Shown one piece after another: positions 16,382 through 24,940 of a DNA stretch of 46,332 bases. A model generated the notes under the pieces. The model saw nothing but the letters and a program-made list of their open reading frames with translations. It did not search any database and was not told the origin of the DNA. A program made the position numbers and the translations under genes. Position 1 is the stretch's first letter, and each line of letters starts with the position of its first letter. The DNA comes from Oscillospiraceae bacterium. GTDB taxonomy: Bacteria; Bacillota; Clostridia; Oscillospirales; Acutalibacteraceae. The stretch covers positions 1 through 46,332 of the forward strand of contig CADARP010000018.1 in assembly GCA_902790325.1 (NCBI GenBank), given 5' to 3'.

Positions 16382-18322
16382 TCACATTTCCCGCAATCCG
16401 GTCACATGCAGGATATATCCGCACTTCGTTTCTTCCGTCTGACAAACAAAGTGATCCTGCAGCGTTTGGAGCGTCCGTTTAATATTTTCCTTTTCCGCGC
16501 TGTAGTTCGGATCATACATCTGCTCTATTGCCGGCAGATAAATACAGTCCGGCGTCTTCTCCGGATGCATTTCCCAATACGGAAACTGCCGTTTTTCCAG
16601 ATCGGGCAGCAGAAAATACGCCGAATACGGCGAGTAAACGGAAACGTCCAGATACAGATAGCACCATTCAAAAAGATTCGCAATATAGATCACATCATCT
16701 TCATCCGTCTCGGCCCGAACGCGGTCCAGGTCGGACAGGATATCCTCGTACAATCGCGCGCGTTCCGCTGTCGCTTTCACGCCGCGGTACGGTCCGCGCT
16801 CGATCACCGTCGAAAAATCGACGTCATCCGCCGCAAAAAATCCGCCGTCAAAATAGCAGTCGCCGCGGCATTCGTGCGCGATCAGCAGCGTCTGTGTGCA
16901 CACAACGGCACAGACACAGATGAAAACAAGCGCTTTTTCCAGCCGGTACCGTTTGTGCCGGACGTCAAAAACCGCACGGAAGGAAAACGACAAACATTTG
17001 CGGATGCGGTACATCTGAATGTTTCCGATATGATGCGCGCCGCGAACGGGAGCGGAAGACACCGGTCCCAATTCACGTATAAAGACAGAACAGAGCTGCG
17101 GGCTGACGATTGCCGGAACGAGCATGCCGACGCCCACGTCGCACTCGGACGAGCTGTTCAGAATCAGCGCGAACAACACGCCGAATACATAGAAAGAGAA
17201 CAGATCCTTTCGCTTGTTTTTCGTCAGGAGATGGCAGACCAAACCGTATACGGCAAACTGCCAATCCAGCGGAAAATACAGCGCATCCGGCCAGCTTCGG
17301 ATCGTCAGGCAGAGCGTCCATATCAAAAGCACAGACGCCCCCAGAAGCGCGGCGTGCCGCAGATCCAGGCGCGAAAAGCGGGAAACGGCGATCGCTGCGG
17401 CGACACAGGCAGCGACAGTGAACAGAATCCAAACGTGTCCGTTTGCGTTCAGCACCTGCATATAATCCCGGACATCCCGCTTCAAAAACCGAGTAAAGAC
17501 GTCCCAGACGCCTTTGTCCATCGGGTACTCCGAGTCCTGCGCCAATCTCGGGATCGCCTGCAGCACATCGCGCAGGGTCGTTCGGGAAAACAGAATAATC
17601 AGGAACAGGACAAAGCAGACCGCAATCCCGACGGTCGCCCAAAGCCAGAAAGAACCGCTCCGGCAGACCGAAACATCCGCCGCATCCTGCGCTTGTCGTT
17701 TTGCGCGGTTTCTGTTTTTGAGGATCACGAGAACCGTATACAGCGGGTACAGCAGGACGGTCAGCGGTTCCACCAGAACAAGCCACGCGTACACCATGCC
17801 GCAAAAGACCTGCCGCGGTTTCGTTTTCGCCGGGTTCACAAACAGACGCAGTCCGACATAGATCGCGAACATAAACCCCAGCGTGAAATAGTTCAGCACC
17901 ATCGTAAAATACGGGAGCAGCCGGAGATAGAAAAACAGAGAGACAAGCGACGCCCCTTTGAAAGACCGCAGTTCCCTGTACAGGAATGCGCCGAACAGTG
18001 TCTGCGCGGCAATAAACACGTATCTGCTGTACAGAATGATCCCTTCCGTACCGCCGGTGATCCTATGAAACAGCCAGAACGGCAGAATCTGAAAGAATGA
18101 GGAAAACTGCGACAAATGCCATTCATCCGTCACAAGCGAGTCTCCGCGCAGAAGACGGTGCGGAATGGTCAGATAAAACGCTTCGTCCGGGTTCTGGAAT
18201 CCGATACGCGCCAGATAAATATGATAGACCGCAAAACCGACAAGCAAAGCAGCGGCTGCGGCGTCCCATGCGCCGAACCGCAAAAAGCGTTCCTTTGACC
18301 GGAACGCGGCACAGAGCTTCAT
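16382..18322 (-). CDS. Polytopic membrane protein, GT-C glycosyltransferase-like
   Basis: The 646-residue protein has about 10-12 hydrophobic segments over residues 20-480 and a soluble C-terminal domain from about 500. Near residues 42-47 it has GFQNPDEAFYL after the first membrane segment, like the acidic first-loop motif of GT-C (GT39/GT83-type) glycosyltransferases that use polyprenyl-phosphate sugars. I do not recognise a named family. The ATG at 18322 is preferred because GGGGTGAT lies 7 bases upstream; in-frame starts at 18331 and 18400 also exist. It is a single-gene unit with its own promoter and no clear terminator. A role in surface polysaccharide or protein glycosylation is an inference. 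Confidence 0.75.
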   Translation of the reverse strand: MKLCAAFRSKERFLRFGAWDAAAAALLVGFAVYHIYLARIGFQNPDEAFYLTIPHRLLRGDSLVTDEWHLSQFSSFFQILPFWLFHRITGGTEGIILYSRYVFIAAQTLFGAFLYRELRSFKGASLVSLFFYLRLLPYFTMVLNYFTLGFMFAIYVGLRLFVNPAKTKPRQVFCGMVYAWLVLVEPLTVLLYPLYTVLVILKNRNRAKRQAQDAADVSVCRSGSFWLWATVGIAVCFVLFLIILFSRTTLRDVLQAIPRLAQDSEYPMDKGVWDVFTRFLKRDVRDYMQVLNANGHVWILFTVAACVAAAIAVSRFSRLDLRHAALLGASVLLIWTLCLTIRSWPDALYFPLDWQFAVYGLVCHLLTKNKRKDLFSFYVFGVLFALILNSSSECDVGVGMLVPAIVSPQLCSVFIRELGPVSSAPVRGAHHIGNIQMYRIRKCLSFSFRAVFDVRHKRYRLEKALVFICVCAVVCTQTLLIAHECRGDCYFDGGFFAADDVDFSTVIERGPYRGVKATAERARLYEDILSDLDRVRAETDEDDVIYIANLFEWCYLYLDVSVYSPYSAYFLLPDLEKRQFPYWEMHPEKTPDCIYLPAIEQMYDPNYSAEKENIKRTLQTLQDHFVCQTEETKCGYILHVTGLREM

Positions 18323-18429
18323 TGCAGTCATCACCCCAAAAGTTAAAAAGGAATTCTTTGATGAAATTCGTAATAATGATCCCGGAAATGGATTCCGCAC
18401 AGAGATCTCCGGATAGGATTCCTATTCAG

Positions 18430-18458
18430 ATTATAGCAGGCGTCGTCCGTAAATGCAA
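18430..18458 (-). promoter_or_regulatory. Promoter of the GT-C-like gene
   Basis: On the minus strand, TTGCAT (18453-18458) and extended TGCTATAAT (-10 at 18430-18435), 17-base spacer. The boxes and their AAACGCTTGCATTT flank match the promoter at 16325-16353 with identical spacing. Confidence 0.85.
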
Positions 18459-18591
18459 GCGTTTCGGGCGGGACGGCGCTGCGTGCGCACCGGACGTCGC
18501 ACGACCATCCCGTTTCCGCTTCGCAGCGCGCGCCGGCATATGCGCCGGGAATCGGAATTGTGACTATTTTTTGAATTTCCGCGCGCAATCC

Positions 18592-18620
18592 TTGAATCCG
18601 CGGCACGGATATGCTATACT
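18592..18620 (+). promoter_or_regulatory. Promoter of the surface-protein/ceramidase/RluA operon
   Basis: TTGAAT (18592-18597) and extended TGCTATACT (-10 at 18615-18620) with a 17-base spacer. Confidence 0.8.
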
Positions 18621-18651
18621 TTATATCAGCATTTTATAGGAGGTCCTTTAT

Positions 18652-19950
18652 ATGCTGAAACGTATACTATGCGTGATCTTTTCCGTTCTGCTTGCCGTGT
18701 CCGCGTGCGTCTGCGCGTCGGCAGGCGAGCGTGACGCGCTCGCCACGTCGGCCGCGCCGGACGGACTGCGGTTCGTTTTCACCCACCCGAACGAAGGCAG
18801 CGACTGCATCGAGGCGGTCTTTACCGTGCCGGATGACATGTGCTTCGCCGCCGCGGCTCCGGATTCCTATGCGTGCTGCATCCAGTTTGACTGGTCGGTC
18901 GACAGCCGCGACGCGTTCCACTATGACGAGAGCTGGGACAACGTCGGCGGCGACTATCCGATCCAGCAGCTCAACGGCAGCTTTCTCGAAAAGAAAGAGG
19001 TTTTCTGGTTTGCCTATCCCGAGGCGGCCGAGCGCTGCAAGGGCGCGCTGACCGAAACGGCAGAGGACGGCGCTGTTGTGCGCAGATTCGACTTTGACGC
19101 GCATCAGCTGTACGTCCGCGCACGTTTTATGGTGTATACGTTTTCGGACAAGAAATGCAGCTTCTCCGACTGGTCGGACGTGTACGACGTCGGCGCGGAC
19201 CGCGACGCAAAAGCGCCCAAAATCCCCGGTGTGAACGAGGATCGTCCCGCTGTGACCAACGCACGGTTCACGGACGGAACGCTTTCCTATACCGTCACGT
19301 ATCCCGACAGCATCCGCGACAGCGCCTACGCGCTGCTTTGCGGCTACGGCATGACGCTGAATCTGGAATCCCAGATCCGCGTCGACGGCGGCGAATGGCA
19401 GTACCGTCTGACCGAAAGCAGCGATTTGCCGTACCTGACCGGCAATAGAAGCGTGGATCTTTCCGATCTCGCGTCCGCGCAGACGGTCGAATACCGCTGC
19501 CGCCTGACCGCCAACAATCCGGAGGACGGCACAGCGATCATCACCGGCTGGAGCGATTTTGTGACCGTGGAAGGCGGACAGGCCGGGATCGCGGAGAACG
19601 ACGATCCGTTCGGAGTCAAGGCAGAGGCCAAGCGCGTTGCGGACGCCGAGAGAGAAGCCAAAAAATGCAAGCTGTGCGGCATTTGTCCGTTCCATCCGTT
19701 CGGTATCTGCATGTTCCTGTGGCTTGCCGTGATCCTGCTGATCGTGTTGGTGATCGTATACAACGTCTCTGCAAGCCGCAAGAAAAAGAAGCGCGCCGCC
19801 GAAACCAAAGCGCGGGAGGAAGCCGCCCGCCGTTCGGCGCCCGACAAAACCGGTTCGTTCATCCAGACCGACCGGATCACACTGCAGAAAGCGGACAAGT
19901 CCGAATCCGAAAAGAACGAACCGCAGGAGGACGGACACGATGAATCTTGA
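18652..19950 (+). CDS. Membrane-anchored surface protein of unknown function
   Basis: The 432-residue protein has a signal peptide (residues 1-25), an extracytoplasmic part of about 320 residues with two segments that look like fibronectin-type or beta-sandwich repeats (each with a SDWSDVYDV or GWSDFVTVE end), a cysteine cluster KKCKLCGICPFHPFGIC near 338-354, a membrane segment to about 377, and a basic then acidic cytoplasmic tail. The cysteines sit right at the outer membrane edge. GGAGGT precedes the ATG. The gene overlaps the ceramidase-like gene by 11 bases. No enzyme motif is visible; binding or structural roles are possible. Confidence 0.82.
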   Translation: MLKRILCVIFSVLLAVSACVCASAGERDALATSAAPDGLRFVFTHPNEGSDCIEAVFTVPDDMCFAAAAPDSYACCIQFDWSVDSRDAFHYDESWDNVGGDYPIQQLNGSFLEKKEVFWFAYPEAAERCKGALTETAEDGAVVRRFDFDAHQLYVRARFMVYTFSDKKCSFSDWSDVYDVGADRDAKAPKIPGVNEDRPAVTNARFTDGTLSYTVTYPDSIRDSAYALLCGYGMTLNLESQIRVDGGEWQYRLTESSDLPYLTGNRSVDLSDLASAQTVEYRCRLTANNPEDGTAIITGWSDFVTVEGGQAGIAENDDPFGVKAEAKRVADAEREAKKCKLCGICPFHPFGICMFLWLAVILLIVLVIVYNVSASRKKKKRAAETKAREEAARRSAPDKTGSFIQTDRITLQKADKSESEKNEPQEDGHDES

Positions 19951-21385
19951 GAAGATTGCCGTAGGCGCGCTGTCGGCGCTGGCCAGACACGAAGGCAAAA
20001 AGATATATAAAAAGCAGGGCTATGCCGAAAAGCCCACGAGCGCTAAACCCATCCGGATGCAGAATCCGGCGGACGACGGTTTCCGCTGCGGGTTTGCGTC
20101 GCGCATCACGATGCCGAAGAACATCCACGCGCATCCGTACTACCTCGCCGGTCACCGCACCGGCAAGACCGTCGCGGGCATTCTTGACCCGCTGACCGTC
20201 AGCGCGCTCTGGCTCGACTGCAAAGACGGCGGCGGCATGGTCGTCATCGGCGCGGACGTCGTGGGCATTGCAAACATGGAGATCGCCCAAATCCGCGATG
20301 CGCTGCAGGACTTCTGCAGAGAAACGGGCTGCAAATCCATCAGCATCCTCTGCTCGCATAACCATGCCGGCATCGACACGCTCGGCTACTGGGGCAAGGC
20401 GATCATCGGCCCCATTCCCGGCAACGGCAAAGACCCCGAATACATGGCGCTGCTGACGGAAAACATGCGCGCGTGCTGCTATGAGGCATTCAAAACCCGC
20501 AAGGAAGGCAAGCTGTACACCGGCAGCATCCGCGTTCCGGACGCCGTCTTCCGCAAGCGCAAGCCGATCGTTGCGCGCGACGTGCTCTCACGCATCCGCT
20601 TCGTCCCCGACGACGGCAGCGAGGAGACGTGGTGGCTCAATTTCGGCGCGCATCCCAACACGATGGGCGGCGACAACCAGATGATCAGCGCGGAGTATCC
20701 CGGGTATCTGCGCAAGGCGATCCAAAACGTAAAAAAGACCAACGTCCTGTTCGGCGTCGGTCCCATTCTCGCGGTCGATCCGGGCGAATGGAGCGAGGAC
20801 GTGTATGAGTGCGCCCGCCTCGAGGGCGAGGCGCTGGCCAAGGCCGCGTTCTCTATTGAAAACGACACGCCGCTGTCTCCCGAGATCGTCGTGGTACGTC
20901 AGCCGTTCCTTGCGCCTGTGGAGAATCCCGTTCTCGCTTTGATGGCGATCATCAAGACCGTCAACTATAAAAAGGCAGCCAGCCGCGACAGTTCGCTCGG
21001 TCTGGCGCTGTGCACGGAAATGACATATATCCGTATCGGCACGCAGCAGATCCTGATGCTGCCGGGCGAGGCTGCGCCGGAATTTGCGTTCGGCGGGTAC
21101 TCCTCTGCCGAAACATCCGCTACGGGGCTCGGCCCCGAGGTCAACGCAAAACCGCTGAGCGCCGTCGCCGACGACGACAATCTGATCGTGTTCGGTCTGG
21201 CGAACGACATGACCGGCTACATGGTGCCGCCAAACGATTTCATTCTCAATGAAAACGGGCCGTACCTCGACACGGCAAACGACCGTTTCGGCGAGCGGCA
21301 CTACCACGAGACAAACTCCCTGAGCCCCAAGATGACGCAGATCGTATCCGATACGTTTGCCGGTATTCTGGAACATATCGACTGA
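19940..21385 (+). CDS. Neutral/alkaline ceramidase-like hydrolase
   Basis: The 481-residue protein resembles the N-terminal domain of neutral/alkaline non-lysosomal ceramidases, zinc amidases. Family features are SILCSHNHAGIDT near 136-148 (His zinc ligands), LNFGAHPNTMGGDNQMISAEYPGYL near 233-257, and QILMLPGEAAPEFAFGG near 370. Unlike secreted ceramidases it has no signal peptide, and the family's C-terminal domain appears to be missing, so the substrate may differ from ceramide. Such proteins occur in many Firmicutes without a known role. GGAGGACGG precedes the ATG inside the previous gene. Its stop and the next ATG share one base. Confidence 0.82.
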   Translation: MNLEKIAVGALSALARHEGKKIYKKQGYAEKPTSAKPIRMQNPADDGFRCGFASRITMPKNIHAHPYYLAGHRTGKTVAGILDPLTVSALWLDCKDGGGMVVIGADVVGIANMEIAQIRDALQDFCRETGCKSISILCSHNHAGIDTLGYWGKAIIGPIPGNGKDPEYMALLTENMRACCYEAFKTRKEGKLYTGSIRVPDAVFRKRKPIVARDVLSRIRFVPDDGSEETWWLNFGAHPNTMGGDNQMISAEYPGYLRKAIQNVKKTNVLFGVGPILAVDPGEWSEDVYECARLEGEALAKAAFSIENDTPLSPEIVVVRQPFLAPVENPVLALMAIIKTVNYKKAASRDSSLGLALCTEMTYIRIGTQQILMLPGEAAPEFAFGGYSSAETSATGLGPEVNAKPLSAVADDDNLIVFGLANDMTGYMVPPNDFILNENGPYLDTANDRFGERHYHETNSLSPKMTQIVSDTFAGILEHID

Positions 21386-22284
21386 TGCGCGTCGTCACAT
21401 TTACCGTCCCGCCGGAATACGACGGCAGAAAGCTGCGCGCCTTCCTGCGCGGGGATGCGCAGATTTCCTACGCGTTTTACGCGACGCTGCGGCACATCCC
21501 CGACGCCGTGACGCGCGACGGCATACCCGTGCGCAGCATCGACCGTGTGCGGACAGGCGATCGGATCCGCGTGGCGTTTCCGGACGAACAGACGAAACTC
21601 ACGCCGACCGAAATGCCCCTGCGCATCCTCTATGAGGACGAGGATCTTCTGGTGCTCGACAAGCCCGGAGACATTGCGATGCATCCCTCCCACGGTCACC
21701 AGACCGACACGCTCGCCAACGGCGTGACCGCTTATTTTCTGAAAAGCGGCTCACAGGGCGTGTTTCATGCCGTGGGACGGCTGGACAAGGGCACGTCCGG
21801 CGTGACGCTCTGTGCCAAGCACACCTACGCCGCGTCGCGGATGAACGGACATACCGAAAAGACGTACCTCGCGCTCGTCGACTGCGTACTGTCCGGCGCC
21901 GGCACGATCGACAGACCGATCTGCCGTCCCGACCCCGGCAAGACCGAACGCGCCTGCGGAGAACCCGGCGAACACGCCGTAACGCATTACGAAGTCCTCT
22001 ATGCGGGCGAGAGCAAAAGCCTTGTGCGCCTGACGCCCGAAACGGGACGCACGCACCAGATCCGCGTCCATATGGCGTCCATCGGCGCGCCGCTGACCGG
22101 CGACGCGCTGTACGGCACAGCCGACCCGTCTCTGGGACGGCATCTGCTGCACTGCCGGACGGTACGCGTGCGCCATCCCATCTCCGACAAGGCGATGACC
22201 TTTACAGCGCCGCTGCCGCCGGAGTTTGTCCATATGTTGCACCGCTGTCTTCCCGACGTACAAAGCTTTGTGCTTGATCCCTGA
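21385..22284 (+). CDS. RluA-family pseudouridine synthase
   Basis: The 299-residue protein has an S4-like N-terminal region (residues 1-75), then the catalytic domain with YEDEDLLVLDKPGDIAMHPS, the catalytic-Asp motif AVGRLDKGTSGVTL near 130-143, KTYLALV and ETGRTHQIRVHMASIGAPLTGD. The usual HRLD reads GRLD here, but the aspartate is intact. It converts uridines in rRNA or tRNA to pseudouridine; the exact site (RluC/RluD/YlyB-like) cannot be told. It is the last gene of the operon and is translationally coupled to the ceramidase-like gene through a TGATG junction. Confidence 0.92.
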   Translation: MRVVTFTVPPEYDGRKLRAFLRGDAQISYAFYATLRHIPDAVTRDGIPVRSIDRVRTGDRIRVAFPDEQTKLTPTEMPLRILYEDEDLLVLDKPGDIAMHPSHGHQTDTLANGVTAYFLKSGSQGVFHAVGRLDKGTSGVTLCAKHTYAASRMNGHTEKTYLALVDCVLSGAGTIDRPICRPDPGKTERACGEPGEHAVTHYEVLYAGESKSLVRLTPETGRTHQIRVHMASIGAPLTGDALYGTADPSLGRHLLHCRTVRVRHPISDKAMTFTAPLPPEFVHMLHRCLPDVQSFVLDP

Positions 22285-22294
22285 AGGCAGAATC

Positions 22295-22312
22295 CTTAAG
22301 ATTATTTTAAAA
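22295..22312 (+). promoter_or_regulatory. Direct repeat upstream of the lipoprotein promoter
   Basis: CTTAAGA (22295-22301) and TTTAAAA (22306-22312) start 11 bases apart, ending three bases before the -35 box. This resembles a binding site for an OmpR/PhoB-type response regulator and matches repeats at 34691-34730. Confidence 0.5.
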
Positions 22313-22315
22313 TCC

Positions 22316-22344
22316 TTGACAGAACCGTTTATTCGTGCTATTTT
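22316..22344 (+). promoter_or_regulatory. Promoter of the lipoprotein gene
   Basis: A perfect TTGACA (22316-22321) and TATTTT (22339-22344) with a 17-base spacer and TGC before the -10. Confidence 0.8.
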
Positions 22345-22379
22345 ATTAGCGTACTTTTCAGTTGATGGAGGTCGACCTC

Positions 22380-23043
22380 ATGTTCAAAAAAATCACCGCA
22401 CTGCTTCTGATCCTCGCCGCCGTCCTGACGCTCTGTTCATGCCGCATTGTTGACGAGCCGGATGAACCGACGGAACCCGATTCCACGACGGAATGGATCG
22501 TGTGGACCACTATGACAGAGCCCGAAACGGAACCGGTCACGGAGCCTTATACGGAAGAAACGCAAGCGGCCGAGCCGGTCATGCAGGGCGGCAGCAACAA
22601 TTATTATCCCACGACACGGCGTTCTTCGACGCCGAAAACGACAGTTGCAACACGAGTGGATCGATGCGACGTGCACCACGCCGCGCAAATGCAGAAAGTG
22701 CGGCATCACCGCCGGCAACCCCAACAAGCACAACTTTGCGCCCGCCACCTGCGAAAAACCGCAGACGTGCCGCAACTGCGGCGTGACGCAGGGCAGTGCG
22801 CTCGGTCACAGCTATGATCCCGCAACCGGCTACTGCAAGAGCTGCCATCGGAATATAGCCGGCGTTAAGGACCCGAACTGGCCGCCGACAACAACGACAA
22901 CGACCACTACGACCACTACGGCGCCTGCTACGGAGCCCGAGACCACAACAACCACCACAACAACCACAACAACGACAACGACCACAACGACGACCACCAC
23001 AGCGGCTCCGCCTACTACGGAACCCATCAACTTTGCATCATAA
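22380..23043 (+). pseudogene. Cys/His-repeat lipoprotein gene with a frame break
   Basis: The reading frame from the ATG at 22380 (GGAGGT at 22367-22372) encodes a lipoprotein signal with the cysteine in LTLCSC and an acidic Pro/Glu/Thr region. Near 22640-22650 the sensible reading frame shifts by +1. The downstream frame encodes HEWIDATCTTPRKCRKCG, ATCEKPQTCRNCG and TGYCKSCHRN repeats (C-x2-C units with spaced histidines, zinc-ribbon-like) and then a long threonine tract, to the stop at 23043. The first frame would otherwise run on as a low-complexity tail to 22817. One extra base in GTTGC would explain it. It could be a true mutation, a sequencing error or, less likely, programmed shifting. 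Intact, it would be a surface lipoprotein of about 220 residues. Confidence 0.75.
22888..23002 (+). repeat. Threonine-codon tract
   Basis: Runs of ACN codons, broken once by a short Ala/Pro/Glu stretch, encode a Thr-rich stalk. It is a coding low-complexity repeat, probably a flexible and possibly glycosylated linker. Confidence 0.85.
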
Positions 23044-23055
23044 GATCGTTTCGCG

Positions 23056-23091
23056 CCGGAAAAGGCATATCGCCTCTTCCGGTGTTTTTTT
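23056..23091 (+). terminator. Terminator of the lipoprotein gene
   Basis: An 11-bp stem with one mismatch (23056-23066 with 23072-23082) followed by a T-tract at 23084-23091. Confidence 0.9.
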
Positions 23092-23114
23092 CTGCAAATA
23101 TTTCAAAAAAGGTC

Positions 23115-23143
23115 TCGACAAAACCGTAATAATATGATAAAAT
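23115..23143 (+). promoter_or_regulatory. Promoter of the lipid kinase-to-ispH operon
   Basis: TCGACA (23115-23120) and TAAAAT (23138-23143) with a 17-base spacer and TGA before the -10. It is the only promoter seen ahead of the long operon. Confidence 0.75.
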
Positions 23144-23177
23144 TATATGCCAATCATCTATGGGAAGGAGTCTGCGC

Positions 23178-24092
23178 ATGGCAAGAAAAAAGGCGTTGAT
23201 CCTCGTCAATCCCCGTTCCGGCAGAACCGTGGGACGACAGCTCGCGTTCAACTTCGGCAGCGATTTCCAAAACACGGAATATGAGCCCTTTATCCGCCTG
23301 ACCACAGGCCCGAACGACGCAGCGGACGTCGCGGCGCGTCTGGCGGATCGGTTCGATCTCGTCATCTGCCGCGGCGGCGACGGCACGCTCAACGAAACGA
23401 TCAACGGCGTGCTGCGCAGCGGCGCGGACGTGCCCATCGGCTACATCCCCGGCGGCACCACCAACGACTTTGCCAAAAGCAACGGCATCCCGCGCGAGCA
23501 GGACGCCGCGGTGCGCCTGATCCTCGAGGGCGCGCCGGTTCCGCAGGACGTGGGTCTGTTCGGCGAGTCGCGCTATTTCTGCTATACCGCGAGCTTCGGC
23601 CTGTTTACAAAATCTTCCTATGCGACCGACCAGCGGATCAAAAACTACTTCGGCTACGGCGCATACCTGGCCGCCGGCGCCATGGAAGCGCTGCACATCG
23701 ACTCCATCCCGCTGCGCGTGGACGCGGACGGCGAAGTGTTCGAGGGCGAGTACGTCTTCGGTTCCGTCACCAATGCCTACGCTGTCGGCGGCGGCGTGCT
23801 GAAGTTCCCGCGCGAGAGCGTGCATTTCGACGACGGTCTGATGGAGCTGGTACTCATCAGGAAACCGAAAAGCCTTTCCGAGATGCTGCGCCTGTTTTCC
23901 GAGGTGCAGAAGGGCATCTACGACGAAAAATACATCACCATCCGTTCCGTCAAAGTCTGCCTGTTCGACTTTCTCGGCGGCAGCGTGCCGTGGTCGCTCG
24001 ACGGCGAGTACGGCGGCGAAACGACGGAGGTCGCCGTGCAGGTCGTCCGCCACGGCATAAAAATCTTCAAACCCACGGAGGAAACGACATGA
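23178..24092 (+). CDS. Diacylglycerol kinase-family lipid kinase (YegS/BmrU type)
   Basis: The 304-residue protein has the family motifs KALILVNPRSG at the N-terminus, the nucleotide loop RGGDGTLNETINGVL near residues 59-73 and PGGTTNDFAKS near 88-98. The beta-sandwich C-terminal half ends in SVPWSLDGEYGGET. It phosphorylates a lipid such as diacylglycerol at the membrane surface, which would feed the phosphatidate pool shared with PlsC in the same operon. The ATG at 23178 is chosen because GGAAGGAG precedes it; an ATG at 23160 would bury that site. The stop overlaps thyA by 4 bases. Confidence 0.92.
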   Translation: MARKKALILVNPRSGRTVGRQLAFNFGSDFQNTEYEPFIRLTTGPNDAADVAARLADRFDLVICRGGDGTLNETINGVLRSGADVPIGYIPGGTTNDFAKSNGIPREQDAAVRLILEGAPVPQDVGLFGESRYFCYTASFGLFTKSSYATDQRIKNYFGYGAYLAAGAMEALHIDSIPLRVDADGEVFEGEYVFGSVTNAYAVGGGVLKFPRESVHFDDGLMELVLIRKPKSLSEMLRLFSEVQKGIYDEKYITIRSVKVCLFDFLGGSVPWSLDGEYGGETTEVAVQVVRHGIKIFKPTEETT

Positions 24093-24919
24093 GCTACGCA
24101 GATGAAGTGCTTATCCGGAACCTGACCGATATTCTCGAAAACGGCGTCTCGGACGAGGGCTGCGCCGTGCGCCCGAAGTGGGAGGACGGCACACCCGCGC
24201 ACACGATCAAGAAATTCGCCATGGTCAACCGATACGACCTCGGGAAGGAGTTTCCCATCACGACACTGCGCCGCACAGCGTTCAAGTCCGCCGTGGACGA
24301 ACTTCTCTGGATCTGGCAGAAAAAGTCCAACAACATCCACGACCTGCATTCCCACATCTGGGATTCGTGGGCGGACGAAACGGGCAGCATCGGCAAGGCG
24401 TACGGCTACCAGCTCTCCGTCAAGCACCGCTATCCGGAGGGCATGTTCGACCAGGTTGACCGCGTGCTGTACGATCTCAAGCACAATCCGCGCTCGCGGC
24501 GTATCCTGACCAACATCTACAATCACCATGACCTCAGCGAGATGGGTCTGTATCCGTGCGCGTACAGCATGACGTTCAACGTCTCCGGCGACAAGCTCAA
24601 CGCGATCCTCAACCAGCGTTCGCAGGACATGCTCGTCGCCAACAACTGGAACGTGGTGCAGTACGCCGTGCTTGTGCACATGATGGCGCAGGTGTCGGGA
24701 CTCAAGGCGGGCGAATTCGTCCACGTCGTCGCCGACGCGCACATCTACGACCGGCACATCCCGCTTGTGCGCGAGCTGCTCGAGGCGAAGCCCCTGCCCG
24801 CGCCGACGTTCGTGATGGACACGTCCGTCACAAACTTCTACGATTTCACCACCGACAGCTTCCGGCTGGAGAATTATCAGTACAGCGCCTTCGATCATAA
24901 GATCCCGGTGGCCATATAA
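24089..24919 (+). CDS. thyA: Thymidylate synthase, divergent
   Basis: The 276-residue protein is recognisable as ThyA, which converts dUMP to dTMP with methylene-tetrahydrofolate. It has VDELLWIWQKKSNN, WDSWAD, SRRI for phosphate binding, the catalytic Cys in LYPCAYSMTFN, the NQRSQD motif, QYAVLVHMMAQ, HIYDRH and the C-terminal VAI. It departs from the common form: the Arg loop (DRTGTG) is absent, the His after the catalytic Cys is Ala, and GxPFN reads NNWN. These changes fit a divergent clostridial group and do not suggest decay, because the frame is intact and the other sites are kept. folA lies downstream in the operon, as expected because ThyA produces dihydrofolate. Confidence 0.9.
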   Translation: MSYADEVLIRNLTDILENGVSDEGCAVRPKWEDGTPAHTIKKFAMVNRYDLGKEFPITTLRRTAFKSAVDELLWIWQKKSNNIHDLHSHIWDSWADETGSIGKAYGYQLSVKHRYPEGMFDQVDRVLYDLKHNPRSRRILTNIYNHHDLSEMGLYPCAYSMTFNVSGDKLNAILNQRSQDMLVANNWNVVQYAVLVHMMAQVSGLKAGEFVHVVADAHIYDRHIPLVRELLEAKPLPAPTFVMDTSVTNFYDFTTDSFRLENYQYSAFDHKIPVAI

Positions 24920-24940
24920 TTATTTTGGAGGAATCCCATC

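Larger units (their letters stand above)
18323..18651. other. Divergent intergenic region
   Basis: It holds two back-to-back promoters, minus at 18430-18458 and plus at 18592-18620. Nothing else is seen in the 130 bases between them. Confidence 0.7.

Noticed and set aside
22638-22655. Programmed frameshifting in the lipoprotein gene
   Set aside because: The needed shift is +1, there is no slippery heptamer, stimulatory stem or shifty stop, and a single-base indel explains it more simply.
22888-23002. Threonine-codon tract as a CRISPR array or satellite
   Set aside because: It is in frame with a lipoprotein and is a degenerate triplet repeat, with no spacer pattern.
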